The position numbers and the translations under genes are program-made. Below are positions 1 to 10,033 of a stretch of DNA of 64,000 nt, piece after piece; the first letter of the stretch is position 1, and the number at the start of each line of letters is the position of its first letter. The notes beneath the pieces were generated by a model. The model was not told the DNA's origin. It saw only the letters and a list, made by a program, of their open reading frames with translations, and ran no database searches. The stretch is from Prevotella sp. (lineage in GTDB: Bacteria; Bacteroidota; Bacteroidia; Bacteroidales; Bacteroidaceae): NCBI GenBank assembly GCA_016286995.1, contig JAEEVA010000011.1, positions 1 to 64,000 of the forward strand. The letters run 5' to 3'.

Positions 1-1
1 T

Positions 2-736
2 GCCAGCGGCTCTCATGCCATCGGACTGGCTTATATGTTCATCAAGCAGGGACTGCAGGACATGATACTCTGCGGCGGTGCCCAAGAAGTGAACAAGTAT
101 GCCATGTCGTCGTTTGATGCTTTGAACGCCTTCTCCATCCGTATGGATGACCCTGCCAAGTCGTCGCGTCCGTTCGACAAGAATCGTGACGGACTGATTC
201 CCAGCGGTGGTGCTGCGGCACTGGTACTCGAGGACTACGACCATGCTGTCGCTCGTGGTGCCACGATACTTGCCGAGGTCTGCGGCTACGGTTTCTCAAG
301 CAATGGCGGCGGCATCAGCCAGCCCAGCGACCAGGGCAGCTGCATCGCCATGCAGCGTGCTATGGACGATGCTGGTGTGAAAGTCGGCGACATTGACTAT
401 ATCAATGCCCACGCCACATCGACCCAACAGGGCGACATGTACGAGGCTATGGCTCTCGGCAGACTGTTCAAGGGTCAGCGTGCCTTCATCAGCTCGACAA
501 AGTCGATGACTGGTCATGAGTGCTGGATGGCTGGTGCCAGTGAGATTGTCTACTCGCTCATCATGATGCAGAACAACTTCGTGGCACCGAACATCAACTT
601 CGAGACACCCGATGAATACTCCGAGCCACTGAACATCACAGCAAAGACCGTCGACACGGAAGTGAATACCGTGCTGAGCAATTCGTTCGGATTTGGTGGC
701 ACAAATTCGGCACTGGTGATTAAGAAGATTTCATAG
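2..736 (+). CDS. beta-ketoacyl-[ACP] synthase (FabF-like), 5' truncated by window edge
   Basis: Frame open from base 2 (ASGSHAIGLAYMFIKQG...); KS motifs INAHATSTQQGD, KSMTGHECWMAG, NSFGFGGTNSALV. Confidence 0.9.
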   Translation, partial: ASGSHAIGLAYMFIKQGLQDMILCGGAQEVNKYAMSSFDALNAFSIRMDDPAKSSRPFDKNRDGLIPSGGAAALVLEDYDHAVARGATILAEVCGYGFSSNGGGISQPSDQGSCIAMQRAMDDAGVKVGDIDYINAHATSTQQGDMYEAMALGRLFKGQRAFISSTKSMTGHECWMAGASEIVYSLIMMQNNFVAPNINFETPDEYSEPLNITAKTVDTEVNTVLSNSFGFGGTNSALVIKKIS

Positions 737-740
737 TGAA

Positions 741-1613
741 GTGAAGGGTAAGGACGGCATATCATACGGCAATGCGTGGATGTATCGCACACTGATTGCG
801 TTGCTGCGTGTGGTTCCCATCAAGGTGTTCTACGTATTCATGGCCGTCTGCGTCATTCCCGTCACGATGGTGTTCAGCCCAGGCGCACGTCTCACCATCC
901 GCTATTTCCGTGAAAAGCGCGGCTACGGCAAGTGGCAGTCGATACGAGCCACGTACAAGAACCACTGTCTGTTCGGCCAGACCGTCATCGACAAGTTCGC
1001 TATGTATGCCGGCCATCAGTTCACAATACACTACAACGGACTGGAATTCTACCAGCAGCTGCTGGACAGGCCCGAGGCCTTCATACAACTCAGCGCCCAC
1101 ATCGGGTGCAGCGAGATATTGGGCTATTCGCTGCATGTCAACAAGCAGTGCAACGTGCTGGTGTACGGTGGTGAGAAGCAGTCGCTGATGCACTACCGGC
1201 AGGCTTCGTTCGGACACTCGAACATCCGAATGATTCCCGTAGGCACAGAAAACTCGCACAGCGAGGACATCGTCGAGGCACTGGACAGAGGCGAGATAGT
1301 CAGCGCCTTTGCCGACCGTTTCATGAACCCGAACAAGCTGGTGGTATCGACCATTCACGGCTTTGAGGTGAATCTGGCCAAGGGGCCCTTCTCGCTGGCT
1401 ACCACACGCGGCATCGACGTCATCATGGCCAGCGCTATGAAGGAGAAGGACGGCTCGTACACGGCCTGGTTCACACCCCTGCCCTACGACCGCACGCTGC
1501 CGAAGAGCGAACAGCGCCAGCAGATAGCCAAAGCGTACACTACCGAGATTGAGCGCATGCTGGAGAAGTACCCCCTGCAGTGGTTCAACTACTCGAACCT
1601 ATGGAAAGACTGA
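741..1613 (+). CDS. LPLAT/HtrB-like lysophospholipid acyltransferase family protein
   Basis: 290 aa, paralogous to 3343..4221 (NHCLFGQTVIDKFAMYAGH, FIQLSAHIG, GPFSLA); GTG start. Confidence 0.75.
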   Translation: MKGKDGISYGNAWMYRTLIALLRVVPIKVFYVFMAVCVIPVTMVFSPGARLTIRYFREKRGYGKWQSIRATYKNHCLFGQTVIDKFAMYAGHQFTIHYNGLEFYQQLLDRPEAFIQLSAHIGCSEILGYSLHVNKQCNVLVYGGEKQSLMHYRQASFGHSNIRMIPVGTENSHSEDIVEALDRGEIVSAFADRFMNPNKLVVSTIHGFEVNLAKGPFSLATTRGIDVIMASAMKEKDGSYTAWFTPLPYDRTLPKSEQRQQIAKAYTTEIERMLEKYPLQWFNYSNLWKD

Positions 1614-1663
1614 AGTAATTCAGAATATAACCAACCTTTTGTTAAACTAAAAAATTAAGAGAC

Positions 1664-2185
1664 ATGAAGAAAGTATTTGCTGTAATGTGCATGATGCTGA
1701 TCGGAATGGCGGCATTTGCAGGTAATCCACTGAAAGTAATCGGAGGCGACAAGAAATTCTTTAAGACCGCAGAAGGCGGAGCAGTTCTGGAAATCAGCTA
1801 TGACGGTGCAAGCTTCGATGGAAAGATGCCCTTGACGGAAAAATACTCAGATATTCCTGCAAAGTGCAAGATTTCCTATAATGGTTTTGTAGAAGATTTC
1901 TCTGAGAAATGCGAGAAGGTGAAGATTGTCAAGAGTGCCAAAGAAGCCAAGTACAAGATTTCTGTTAAGGTCACCAAAGTTGATGAATTCATCAATGTGA
2001 TGGGCTGGATTGCCGGTCCATGTATCAGAGTATGGGGAACACTTACCATTACTGACATTAACGGAGGATCCCCCCTGCTCGTTGTTGACATTGACGAGAT
2101 TGACGGTGGTTCGGCAACTTCGACTGACGGCGCTTTCGAAGACACCTTTAACGAACTTGGCAAGCGCATCGCAAAACTGAAATAA
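1664..2185 (+). CDS. secreted hypothetical protein
   Basis: 173 aa with N-terminal signal peptide (MKKVFAVMCMMLIGMAAFAG). Confidence 0.65.
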   Translation: MKKVFAVMCMMLIGMAAFAGNPLKVIGGDKKFFKTAEGGAVLEISYDGASFDGKMPLTEKYSDIPAKCKISYNGFVEDFSEKCEKVKIVKSAKEAKYKISVKVTKVDEFINVMGWIAGPCIRVWGTLTITDINGGSPLLVVDIDEIDGGSATSTDGAFEDTFNELGKRIAKLK

Positions 2186-2190
2186 CTGCT

Positions 2191-3294
2191 ATGCATTTAT
2201 TCCCTGACTTAGAAAAACGCTACTGCCATGAGAATATCTCTGCCCGCGAAGCACAGCGGCTGGCAGAGTTCATCGCATGGGGGCCCATCGTATTCCAGGC
2301 TTCACGACTGATGGTGAAGCTTGGAATTCTGGACCTCATCCGCGACTCGGAGGAGGGGTTGACGCGTGCAGAAATTGCAGACGCCACGCACCTCTCCGAC
2401 TATGCCGTGAAATGCCTGTTGGAGGCATCGCTGTGTATCGGTACCATTCTGGTCGACAAGGACACCGAACGCTTCACACTATCGAAGACGGGCTGGTTCC
2501 TGCTGAACGACCCCGCCACGCGGGTGAACCTCGACTTCAACCACGACGTGAACTACGAGGGATGGTTTCATCTGGAGGAGGCTCTCAGGGAAGGCCGTCC
2601 TGCCGGACTGAAACATTTCGGCGACTGGCCCACCATATATGAAGGACTGTCGCAATTACCGGAACAGGTGCAGAAGAGTTGGTTCGGCTTCGACCATTTC
2701 TATAGCGACTCTTCGTTTCCTGAAGCTCTGCAGGTCATCTTCGACCAGCACCACGTGCAGTCGCTCTACGATGTCGGCGGCAATACCGGCAAATGGGCCC
2801 TGCAATGCGTGGCCTACGACCCCACAGTAGAGGTTACCATACTCGACCTGCCGCAACAAATCGGCATGATGCAAGACAACATACAGGGCAAGACTGGTGC
2901 CGACCGCATCAGCGGCTATGGCATCAACCTGCTCGACACGTCGGCAAGTTTCCCACGGCGACAGGGAGGACTGGACGCCATCTGGATGAGCCAGTTCCTG
3001 GACTGTTTCAGTATGGACGAGATTGTCAGCATTCTGAAGCGTGCCAAGGAGGCCATGACCGACCAGACACGTATCTACATCATGGAAACACTCTGGGACC
3101 GTCAGCGCTTCGAACCTGCTGCCTTCTGTCTGACCATGACCAGCCTGTATTTTACGGCTTTGGCCAATGGCAATTCAAAGATGTATAACACCAAGGACCT
3201 TGAGCAGTGCATCCACGAAGCCGGACTGGAAATAGAACAGATTCACGACCACTTAGGACAGGGACATTCCATTGTAGTGGTGAAGAGATTATAG
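2191..3294 (+). CDS. SAM-dependent O-methyltransferase-like protein with N-terminal winged-helix dimerisation region
   Basis: YDVGGNTGKWALQ motif I, LDLPQQIGMM, IYIMETLWD; plant/antibiotic O-MT-like architecture. Confidence 0.8.
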   Translation: MHLFPDLEKRYCHENISAREAQRLAEFIAWGPIVFQASRLMVKLGILDLIRDSEEGLTRAEIADATHLSDYAVKCLLEASLCIGTILVDKDTERFTLSKTGWFLLNDPATRVNLDFNHDVNYEGWFHLEEALREGRPAGLKHFGDWPTIYEGLSQLPEQVQKSWFGFDHFYSDSSFPEALQVIFDQHHVQSLYDVGGNTGKWALQCVAYDPTVEVTILDLPQQIGMMQDNIQGKTGADRISGYGINLLDTSASFPRRQGGLDAIWMSQFLDCFSMDEIVSILKRAKEAMTDQTRIYIMETLWDRQRFEPAAFCLTMTSLYFTALANGNSKMYNTKDLEQCIHEAGLEIEQIHDHLGQGHSIVVVKRL

Positions 3295-3342
3295 TTCATA
3301 GTTCTCTCTTTGAGAGTGTGGCAATGCAATCATAGTTAAAAG

Positions 3343-4221
3343 GTGATGGAAAAGAAGTGGGTTGGAACGACATTCGGAAACAGTCTGATGCACCGTTGGC
3401 TCATCAGACTATTGCGTGTTGTTGACCCACGGGTCATCTATGTGCTGGCATACATCTTTGCTGTGACACCCACGCTATTTCAGTATGGCTTCAAACATGC
3501 CTATCGTTTTTTCCGTGAACGTTTCGGCTATTCACCATTGCGTTCACTGTGGCTGGCCTACCGCAACCATTGTCTGTTCGCACAGGCTGTCGTCGACAAA
3601 TTCGCCATGTATGCCGGACATCATTTTGACATCGAGCTTGAGGGCTATGACAACTTTCTGGAACTGGCTCACCAGCCAGAGGGTTTCATACAACTTAGTT
3701 CACACGTTGGAAACTACGAGATTGCCGGCTACTCGCTGGTAGCCGAGAAGAAACGTTTCAATGCCCTCGTCTACTTTGGCGAAAAACAGGAGGTCATGAA
3801 CAACCGCGACCGCCTGTTCGAACATACTAACATCCGCATGATCCCCATCATGCCAGATATGAGCCACCTGTATGAAATCAACAATGCCCTAGCCGACGGT
3901 GAAACGGTAAGTATCCCCGCCGACCGCATCTGGGGCTCATCGAAATACATATCAACCATGTTCCTTGGACGTGAGGCACACTTCCCCATGGGACCTTTTC
4001 AGGTGGCAGCGCTACGAGACGTCAAGGTACTGGTAGTACACTGCATGAAAACCGCTGCCAAACGCTACAAGATTTATGTCACACCACTGTCTTATGACCA
4101 TCAGGCTCCACGCCAGCAACAAATAATGCAAATTGCAACCGGCTACGTCCGCGAGGTGGAGCGCATAGTCCAGCAATATCCTACACAATGGTACAATTAT
4201 TTTGACTTTTGGACACAGTGA
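3343..4221 (+). CDS. LPLAT/HtrB-like acyltransferase family protein
   Basis: 292 aa paralogue of 741..1613; NHCLFAQAVVDKFAMYAGHH; start may be ATG at 3346. Confidence 0.75.
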   Translation: MMEKKWVGTTFGNSLMHRWLIRLLRVVDPRVIYVLAYIFAVTPTLFQYGFKHAYRFFRERFGYSPLRSLWLAYRNHCLFAQAVVDKFAMYAGHHFDIELEGYDNFLELAHQPEGFIQLSSHVGNYEIAGYSLVAEKKRFNALVYFGEKQEVMNNRDRLFEHTNIRMIPIMPDMSHLYEINNALADGETVSIPADRIWGSSKYISTMFLGREAHFPMGPFQVAALRDVKVLVVHCMKTAAKRYKIYVTPLSYDHQAPRQQQIMQIATGYVREVERIVQQYPTQWYNYFDFWTQ

Positions 4222-4288
4222 CATTATAAGTTAAGAATTAAGAGTTAAGAATTAAAAGATAAGAATTTTTACTAATATAAAAAAGAAA

Positions 4289-4531
4289 ATGACAAGAACA
4301 GAAATTGAAGAGAAAATCAAGGCATTCCTCATCGAGGACCTTGAAATTGAAGAAGAAAACATCTTCCCTGAAGCTAAGCTGAAAGAAGATATGGGTATTG
4401 ACAGTCTCGACTACGTTGACATCGTGGTCATCGTCGAAAAGAACTTCGGCTTTAAGATCAAGCCCCAGGACATGACAGCCGTCAAGACACTATCGCAATT
4501 CTACGATTACATCGAGTCGAAAGTAGCTTAA
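4289..4531 (+). CDS. acyl carrier protein
   Basis: 80 aa; phosphopantetheine site GIDSLDYVDIV. Confidence 0.92.
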   Translation: MTRTEIEEKIKAFLIEDLEIEEENIFPEAKLKEDMGIDSLDYVDIVVIVEKNFGFKIKPQDMTAVKTLSQFYDYIESKVA

Positions 4532-4975
4532 ATGACGCTACATCATCTGCCCGAGATAGCTATCACCACACTCATTCCACAGCGGCCACCATTTGTGATG
4601 GTTGACCGTGTGCTGAGTTGTGACGCTACGGATGCCGTGACGGATTTTCTGATTCGTCCCGGCAACATCTTTCTCGACGATGGCATGCTGTCACCAGCAG
4701 GCATGATTGAGAATATGGCACAGTCGTGCGCCGCACGTATGGGGTGCCTCAATTTGATGAACCATGAGTCAGTGAAGATCGGCTTCATTGGCGACATTCG
4801 CAACTTTGAAACATACCGTCAGCCACTGCTTGACGAGACGTTGACTACCCACGTGCATATCATCGAAGATGTGTTCCACCTGACACTGGCCGACGTCACT
4901 ATGTGTGTTGGTGACGAAACCATTGCCTCGGCACGTGTCAAGATAGCACTGACCGATATGGAGGCGGCGGAGTAG
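4532..4975 (+). CDS. FabZ-like hotdog 3-hydroxyacyl-ACP dehydratase
   Basis: PQRPPFVMVDRVLSCD, SPAGMIENMAQSCAA. Confidence 0.8.
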   Translation: MTLHHLPEIAITTLIPQRPPFVMVDRVLSCDATDAVTDFLIRPGNIFLDDGMLSPAGMIENMAQSCAARMGCLNLMNHESVKIGFIGDIRNFETYRQPLLDETLTTHVHIIEDVFHLTLADVTMCVGDETIASARVKIALTDMEAAE

Positions 4976-5045
4976 TTCATAGTTCACAGTTCATAGTTCT
5001 CACACCTAAAGGTATGAGCGAGCAAAGTTCGAGGCATAGTTAAAA

Positions 5046-5459
5046 ATGTTGAAGGCGAGCCTTAAAATTAAGATACGATTCAGCGAAATCGATGCCATGC
5101 GTGTTGTATGGCACGGAGCTTACGTAAAATATTTGGAAGATGCCCGTGAATTCTTCGGCAAGATCTTTCATCTGGATTATAGTCTGATAGAACGTGAGGG
5201 CTTCTATGCCCCCATCGTCGACATGTCCATCCAGTACAAACAGCCCCTGACATACGACATGCAGCCCGAGGTGACCATCATCTATCAACCCACTGAGGCT
5301 GCCAAGTTGGTGTTCAACTATGAGATACGCAATGCCGCCACTGGCGAACTCATGGCTACCGCACATACCATACAGGTATTCATGACCCATCAGCACGAAC
5401 TGCAGTGGACCAATCCCGAATTCTACGAGCGATGGAAGCAAGAGAACGCAGCGTATTGA
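5046..5459 (+). CDS. acyl-CoA/ACP thioesterase, 4HBT hotdog family
   Basis: IRFSEIDAMRVVWHGAYVKYLEDAREFF motif. Confidence 0.88.
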   Translation: MLKASLKIKIRFSEIDAMRVVWHGAYVKYLEDAREFFGKIFHLDYSLIEREGFYAPIVDMSIQYKQPLTYDMQPEVTIIYQPTEAAKLVFNYEIRNAATGELMATAHTIQVFMTHQHELQWTNPEFYERWKQENAAY

Positions 5460-6601
5460 GTGTTGCAGTAGCCGACAACATTGTCTCACCGCTGGGATTC
5501 ACCACTGCCGACAACTATGCAGCTGTAAAAAAAGGCATTACGGCGCTACGGCGCTACGAGGGGCTATGGAACATCCCTACCCCCTTTGCAGCATCGATGG
5601 TTCATCGTGATGCGGTATTGAAGGCTTGTGCGGAGGCAGGCATCATCGGCCAATACACCTTCTTCGAGAAGATGGTGTTGCTCTCTATTACCCATGCGCT
5701 GCAACAATGGCCTGTCGATACCACTTCAGAGCGTACATTGTTCATCCTGTCGACGACAAAAGGCAATATCGAACTCCTTAGTGGTCAAGACTCGGGAGTT
5801 GGAAGACTGGAACTGGGTACTACAGCCAAAGTTATTGCTGAATATTTTCACAACCACCAACAGCCCGTCGTAGTATCGAATGCCTGTATTTCCGGACTAT
5901 GCGCACAAATAGAGGCCTTCCGCCTCATCCGAACCGGATGTTATGACACCGTGGTGGTATGTGGCGCCGACGTCCTTTCGCCATTCATCGTTTCGGGTTT
6001 CCAGTCGCTCATGGCTCTCTCCGATGAGCCCTGTCGTCCATTCGATGAAGACCGGCAGGGCATCAATCTGGGTGATGCCGCAGCTACCATTATATATAAA
6101 GGTATAAAAGCTAGTGAGCCTACTGATGGAAAATGGCAGGTCGTTTCCGGAGCTATTCGCAACGATGCCTTCCATATCTCTGCACCATCACGGAGCGCAG
6201 AGGGTTGTGTGCGAGCATTACGCAGCGTTCTACACGAGATTGACACCAACGACATCGCTTTTCTGAATGCCCATGGCACGGCCACACTCTTCAACGACGA
6301 AATGGAGTCGGTGGCTATTGACAGAGCAGGGCTCAGTGCAGTACCAGTCAACAGTCTGAAGGGTTATTTCGGACACACCATGGGTGCCGCAGGTATCGTC
6401 GAAAGCATCATCTCCATGCATGCTGCCAGTGAAGGTGTCATCTTGGGGACTAAGGGCTTCGAGAATCTGGGCGTCAGCAAGTATATTAACGTATCGTCTG
6501 ACAACCGACCAACAGACAAGCATACTTTCATCAAAATGATGTCGGGCTTTGGAGGATGTAACGCTGCAATAGCGTTTAGGAAGTTAAGAGTTAAGAGGTA
6601 A
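5432..6601 (+). CDS. beta-ketoacyl synthase family protein
   Basis: VSNACISGLCAQ active-site Cys, FLNAHGTATLFNDEMES, GYFGHTMGAAGIVE; longest ORF starts 5405, the ATG at 5432 looks more likely. Confidence 0.88.
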   Translation: MEARERSVLSVAVADNIVSPLGFTTADNYAAVKKGITALRRYEGLWNIPTPFAASMVHRDAVLKACAEAGIIGQYTFFEKMVLLSITHALQQWPVDTTSERTLFILSTTKGNIELLSGQDSGVGRLELGTTAKVIAEYFHNHQQPVVVSNACISGLCAQIEAFRLIRTGCYDTVVVCGADVLSPFIVSGFQSLMALSDEPCRPFDEDRQGINLGDAAATIIYKGIKASEPTDGKWQVVSGAIRNDAFHISAPSRSAEGCVRALRSVLHEIDTNDIAFLNAHGTATLFNDEMESVAIDRAGLSAVPVNSLKGYFGHTMGAAGIVESIISMHAASEGVILGTKGFENLGVSKYINVSSDNRPTDKHTFIKMMSGFGGCNAAIAFRKLRVKR

Positions 6602-6648
6602 GAGGTAAGAGGTAAAAGGTAAGAAGTGAGAGGTGAGAGGTGAGAAGT
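6583..6648 (+). repeat. degenerate heptanucleotide tandem repeat spanning a CDS junction
   Basis: GTTAAGA GTTAAGA GGTAAGA GGTAAGA GGTAAAA GGTAAGA AGTGAGA GGTGAGA GGTGAGA. Confidence 0.95.
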
Positions 6649-7194
6649 ATAGCGAACATAGAGGTAACGACGGAACACATTGTCGTTGATGGTCAGGAAC
6701 TGGTTGTGAATGGTCAGGGCCTCGACATGCTATACGATGCCTATCGCCGCTATGTCAACGACTATCCGAAATTCTTCAAGATGGATGGCCTGTGCAAGTT
6801 GGGGGTCCTGGCTTCCGAATTGTTGCTGAAAACCCTTGACGAGGAACGTTTCATCCCTCGTGACGACCGTGCCATTGTACTCTTCAACCGCCATGGTTCA
6901 CACGAAGCAGACCAGCACTATCTGTCGACCATCAGCGACCCCGACAACTACTTCCCAAGTCCGTCGGTCTTTGTGTATACATTGCCAAATATCGTTACGG
7001 GCGAAATCGCCATCCGTAACCACTACCTTGGTGAGACATCCTTCTACGTCCTCAACGACAACGATACTGCAGCTATGCAGCGTCTGGTAGCAGCTACTTT
7101 TTCCGACCCTGCCACACAAAGCGTGCTGACCGGATGGGTCGACTTTACCGACAGCAGTCATTTTGAAGCAAATCTGGAAATCATTCTGAGATAA
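6640..7194 (+). CDS. ketosynthase-like partial-domain protein of DAR/APE clusters
   Basis: 184 aa; VFVYTLPNIVTGEIAIRNHYLGETSFY resembles a KS N-terminal half without catalytic Cys; GTG start inside a heptamer array. Confidence 0.6.
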   Translation: MRSIANIEVTTEHIVVDGQELVVNGQGLDMLYDAYRRYVNDYPKFFKMDGLCKLGVLASELLLKTLDEERFIPRDDRAIVLFNRHGSHEADQHYLSTISDPDNYFPSPSVFVYTLPNIVTGEIAIRNHYLGETSFYVLNDNDTAAMQRLVAATFSDPATQSVLTGWVDFTDSSHFEANLEIILR

Positions 7195-7208
7195 AAGATA
7201 CGAAAAAT

Positions 7209-7466
7209 ATGGAAAACTTAATATTAGAAGTAAAACAAGAAATCATTCAGGCACTCAACCTTGAAGACGTCCGTCCGGAGGACATCGACAACGATGCGCC
7301 ACTCTTTGGCGGCGGACTAGGACTCGATTCCATTGATGCCCTCGAACTCATCGTACTACTCGAGAAGAAGTACGGCATCAAGCTGAAGAATCCCCAAATG
7401 GGTAAGGAAGTGTTTAAATCTGTCAACGTGATGGCACAGTACATCGCCGACAATCGCACGAAGTAG
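7209..7466 (+). CDS. acyl carrier protein
   Basis: GLGLDSIDALELIVLLEKKYGI. Confidence 0.92.
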   Translation: MENLILEVKQEIIQALNLEDVRPEDIDNDAPLFGGGLGLDSIDALELIVLLEKKYGIKLKNPQMGKEVFKSVNVMAQYIADNRTK

Positions 7467-7504
7467 TTTGGCTGTTAGCTGTTGGCTATTGGCTGTTAGC
7501 ATTT

Positions 7505-8692
7505 ATGGAACCCATATACATCACAGGAGCAGGCGTCGTTTCAGCGATAGGTCTCGGAAAGGAAGCAACACTGGCGGCGTTGCTGTCCGGACGTACGGGC
7601 ATTGGTGAGATGCGGTATCTTGATTCCTGCCACCATGAACTGCCTGTCGGTGAGGTTCCTATGAGTCGCAACGACCTTTTGCACGCCCTGACACTGTCCG
7701 ATGACCCTAGTCTGACGCGTAATGCACTCATCGGACGACTGGCATTGCGTGAGGCACTGAACGAAGCCCACCTGACTGCCGACAAGCTCAACAAAGTTCA
7801 TTTCATATCAGCTACCACGGTCGGAGGGATGGACCAGCGTGAACGGTTCCACGACCAGGAGTCCGACTGCGACAGCGTCTATGCCCAGATTGCCACGCAT
7901 CACTGTGGCAATTGTACCGAGATGATTGCTGAGCCGTTTGGCCGTTTCGCCATGCTGTCGACAGTCTCTACGGCCTGTTCCTCAGCCACCAACGCCATCA
8001 TCACCGCCGCCAACATGCTACGCTGCGGACTGGCAGACATCGTGGTGGCCGGTGGTGCAGAATGCCTGACGCGGTTTCACCTCAACGGTTTCAATGCCCT
8101 GATGATTCTCGACCATGAGCAGTGTCGACCTTTCGACCGTGACAGAGCAGGACTCAATCTGGGAGAGGGTGCAGCCTACATGGTGCTGGAAAATGAACGA
8201 TCCGTCAAACAGCGTGGCGTGACACCCCTGGCACGGTTGAGCGGCTACGGCAATGCCTGCGATGCCTTCCACCAGACAGCCTCATCTCCTGACGGTGACG
8301 GTGCCTATCGTGCTATGCAGGAAGCCTTGATGACAGCACAGCTGGCACCTGCCGACATCGACTATATCAATGCCCACGGCACAGGCACCATCAACAACGA
8401 TGCCAGCGAGAGCCATGCCATTCGTCGCCTCTTTGGCACACAATTACCCCCTGTGTCGTCAACGAAATCGTTCACCGGCCACACGACCAGTGCATCGGGC
8501 AGTATCGAGGCCGTCATTTGTCTGCTGGCCCTCCAGCACCAGTTCCTGCCACCCAACATCAATTGGCACACCCCCATGGACGATGGCATCACACCAGTCA
8601 CTGATATCCACCCCTTACGTCGCCTCCGTCACATTCTCAGCAATGCCTTCGGTTTCGGTGGCAACGACTCAGCCATTATTCTTTCTGCATGA
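7505..8692 (+). CDS. beta-ketoacyl-[ACP] synthase family protein
   Basis: VSTACSSATNAI, INAHGTGTINNDASES, KSFTGHTTSASGSIE, NAFGFGGNDSA. Confidence 0.93.
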   Translation: MEPIYITGAGVVSAIGLGKEATLAALLSGRTGIGEMRYLDSCHHELPVGEVPMSRNDLLHALTLSDDPSLTRNALIGRLALREALNEAHLTADKLNKVHFISATTVGGMDQRERFHDQESDCDSVYAQIATHHCGNCTEMIAEPFGRFAMLSTVSTACSSATNAIITAANMLRCGLADIVVAGGAECLTRFHLNGFNALMILDHEQCRPFDRDRAGLNLGEGAAYMVLENERSVKQRGVTPLARLSGYGNACDAFHQTASSPDGDGAYRAMQEALMTAQLAPADIDYINAHGTGTINNDASESHAIRRLFGTQLPPVSSTKSFTGHTTSASGSIEAVICLLALQHQFLPPNINWHTPMDDGITPVTDIHPLRRLRHILSNAFGFGGNDSAIILSA

Positions 8693-9663
8693 AGCGCGTG
8701 TTCATACAAGCAGCCGAACAGATATCTATCCAACAGCCACTCTCTGAGCAATGGATGGAACATCCTGAAAGCTATTCAGAACCCTTTATACAGGCTGTCA
8801 ATCCATCTTTCCGCGACTACATCGCTCCTAACGAAGTCCGTCGCATGGGAAATCTGATGCGCCGTGCACTGGTAACAACGCTGAAGGTACTCAATGAGAC
8901 AGGCATCAACAACCCTGACGCCATCATTACTGCCACCAGCACGGGAAGTCTCGATTACACTGAACGACTGCTCGATGCCCTGACGACTGATGGTGAAGAG
9001 ACATTGAGCCCTACCTACTTCATGCAGTCAACACACAACACAGTAGGCTCTGCACTGGCCATCTACACCAAAACGAAAGGGTACAACACCACCTATTCGC
9101 ATGGCACCCAGAGTTTTGATGATGCACTGCTCGATGCATGGATGCAGATGCAGTTGGATAAGATTCGTACTGCACTTGTTGGTGGTCACGACGAAATGAT
9201 AGCATCATACTTCGAACTATTGAAGAAAGCTGGCTATGTGGGTACACCCGATATGGTGCCTTGTGGCGAAGTGGCCATGTCAATGCTAGTGACTACCGAC
9301 AAACACACAGACAATCTGTGCGAGTTGGCAAGTATCTCTTTCGGACAATGTCCGGTTACAGAAGAAATAGACGCTGTTATGACGGGCATCAACGGCCAGA
9401 CTGCCAACGACATCCACTATCAACAACTGCTGCATAGCCTTTTCCCTGGGAAGCCTCATCTACATTACAAGCACCTCTTTGGCGAGAACTTCACCGTCTC
9501 GGCATTAGGAGTCTATGCCGCAGCCCATTGCCTCAAGAAAGGATACATACCAGAACACATGTATGTCACCGATAGTGTTCGTCTTGAACATTCTCCCCGC
9601 AACATTTTATTGGTCAATCAGATGTCTGGCCAGTTATCGTTCATCCTATTAAAAGCCCTATGA
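8689..9663 (+). CDS. beta-ketoacyl synthase-like chain-length-factor-type protein
   Basis: KS-like fold cues but MQSTHNTVGSALAIYT at the usual active-site region lacks Cys. Confidence 0.7.
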   Translation: MKRVFIQAAEQISIQQPLSEQWMEHPESYSEPFIQAVNPSFRDYIAPNEVRRMGNLMRRALVTTLKVLNETGINNPDAIITATSTGSLDYTERLLDALTTDGEETLSPTYFMQSTHNTVGSALAIYTKTKGYNTTYSHGTQSFDDALLDAWMQMQLDKIRTALVGGHDEMIASYFELLKKAGYVGTPDMVPCGEVAMSMLVTTDKHTDNLCELASISFGQCPVTEEIDAVMTGINGQTANDIHYQQLLHSLFPGKPHLHYKHLFGENFTVSALGVYAAAHCLKKGYIPEHMYVTDSVRLEHSPRNILLVNQMSGQLSFILLKAL

Positions 9664-10016
9664 TACTGAAACTATTCCCCATAGCACTATTACAGTGCAT
9701 TCTCCTAACCAGCGGTCAGGTGCTCATGAAGTATGGCCTGACCAAAGTTGGTGACTTTTCCTTTACGTGGGACTATTTCGGACGACTGTTTACCAACTGG
9801 CAGTTTTGCTGCTGTGGTCTGTGCTATGCTGCCGGTAGTATCCTCTGGATGTATATTATCAAGCATTTCCCTTTCAGCATGGCCTACCCCATGGTAAGCC
9901 TCAGCTATGTCATGGGAATGTTTGCTGCTATCATATTCTTTAACGAGCACGTTCCTTTGGAGCGATGGATTGGTGTTTTCCTCATTCTGACAGGATGCGT
10001 ACTGATTGCTAAGTAA
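9660..10016 (+). CDS. EamA/SMR-like small membrane transporter
   Basis: 118 aa, ~4 TM; VLMKYGL...YPMVSLSYVMGMFAAIIFFNEHVPLERWIGVFLILTGCVLI. Confidence 0.75.
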   Translation: MILKLFPIALLQCILLTSGQVLMKYGLTKVGDFSFTWDYFGRLFTNWQFCCCGLCYAAGSILWMYIIKHFPFSMAYPMVSLSYVMGMFAAIIFFNEHVPLERWIGVFLILTGCVLIAK

Positions 10017-10033
10017 AAGTAAAAAGGTAAAAG

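Noticed and set aside
762-1358. 198-aa - strand ORF
   Set aside because: Antisense to the acyltransferase gene with clear family motifs.
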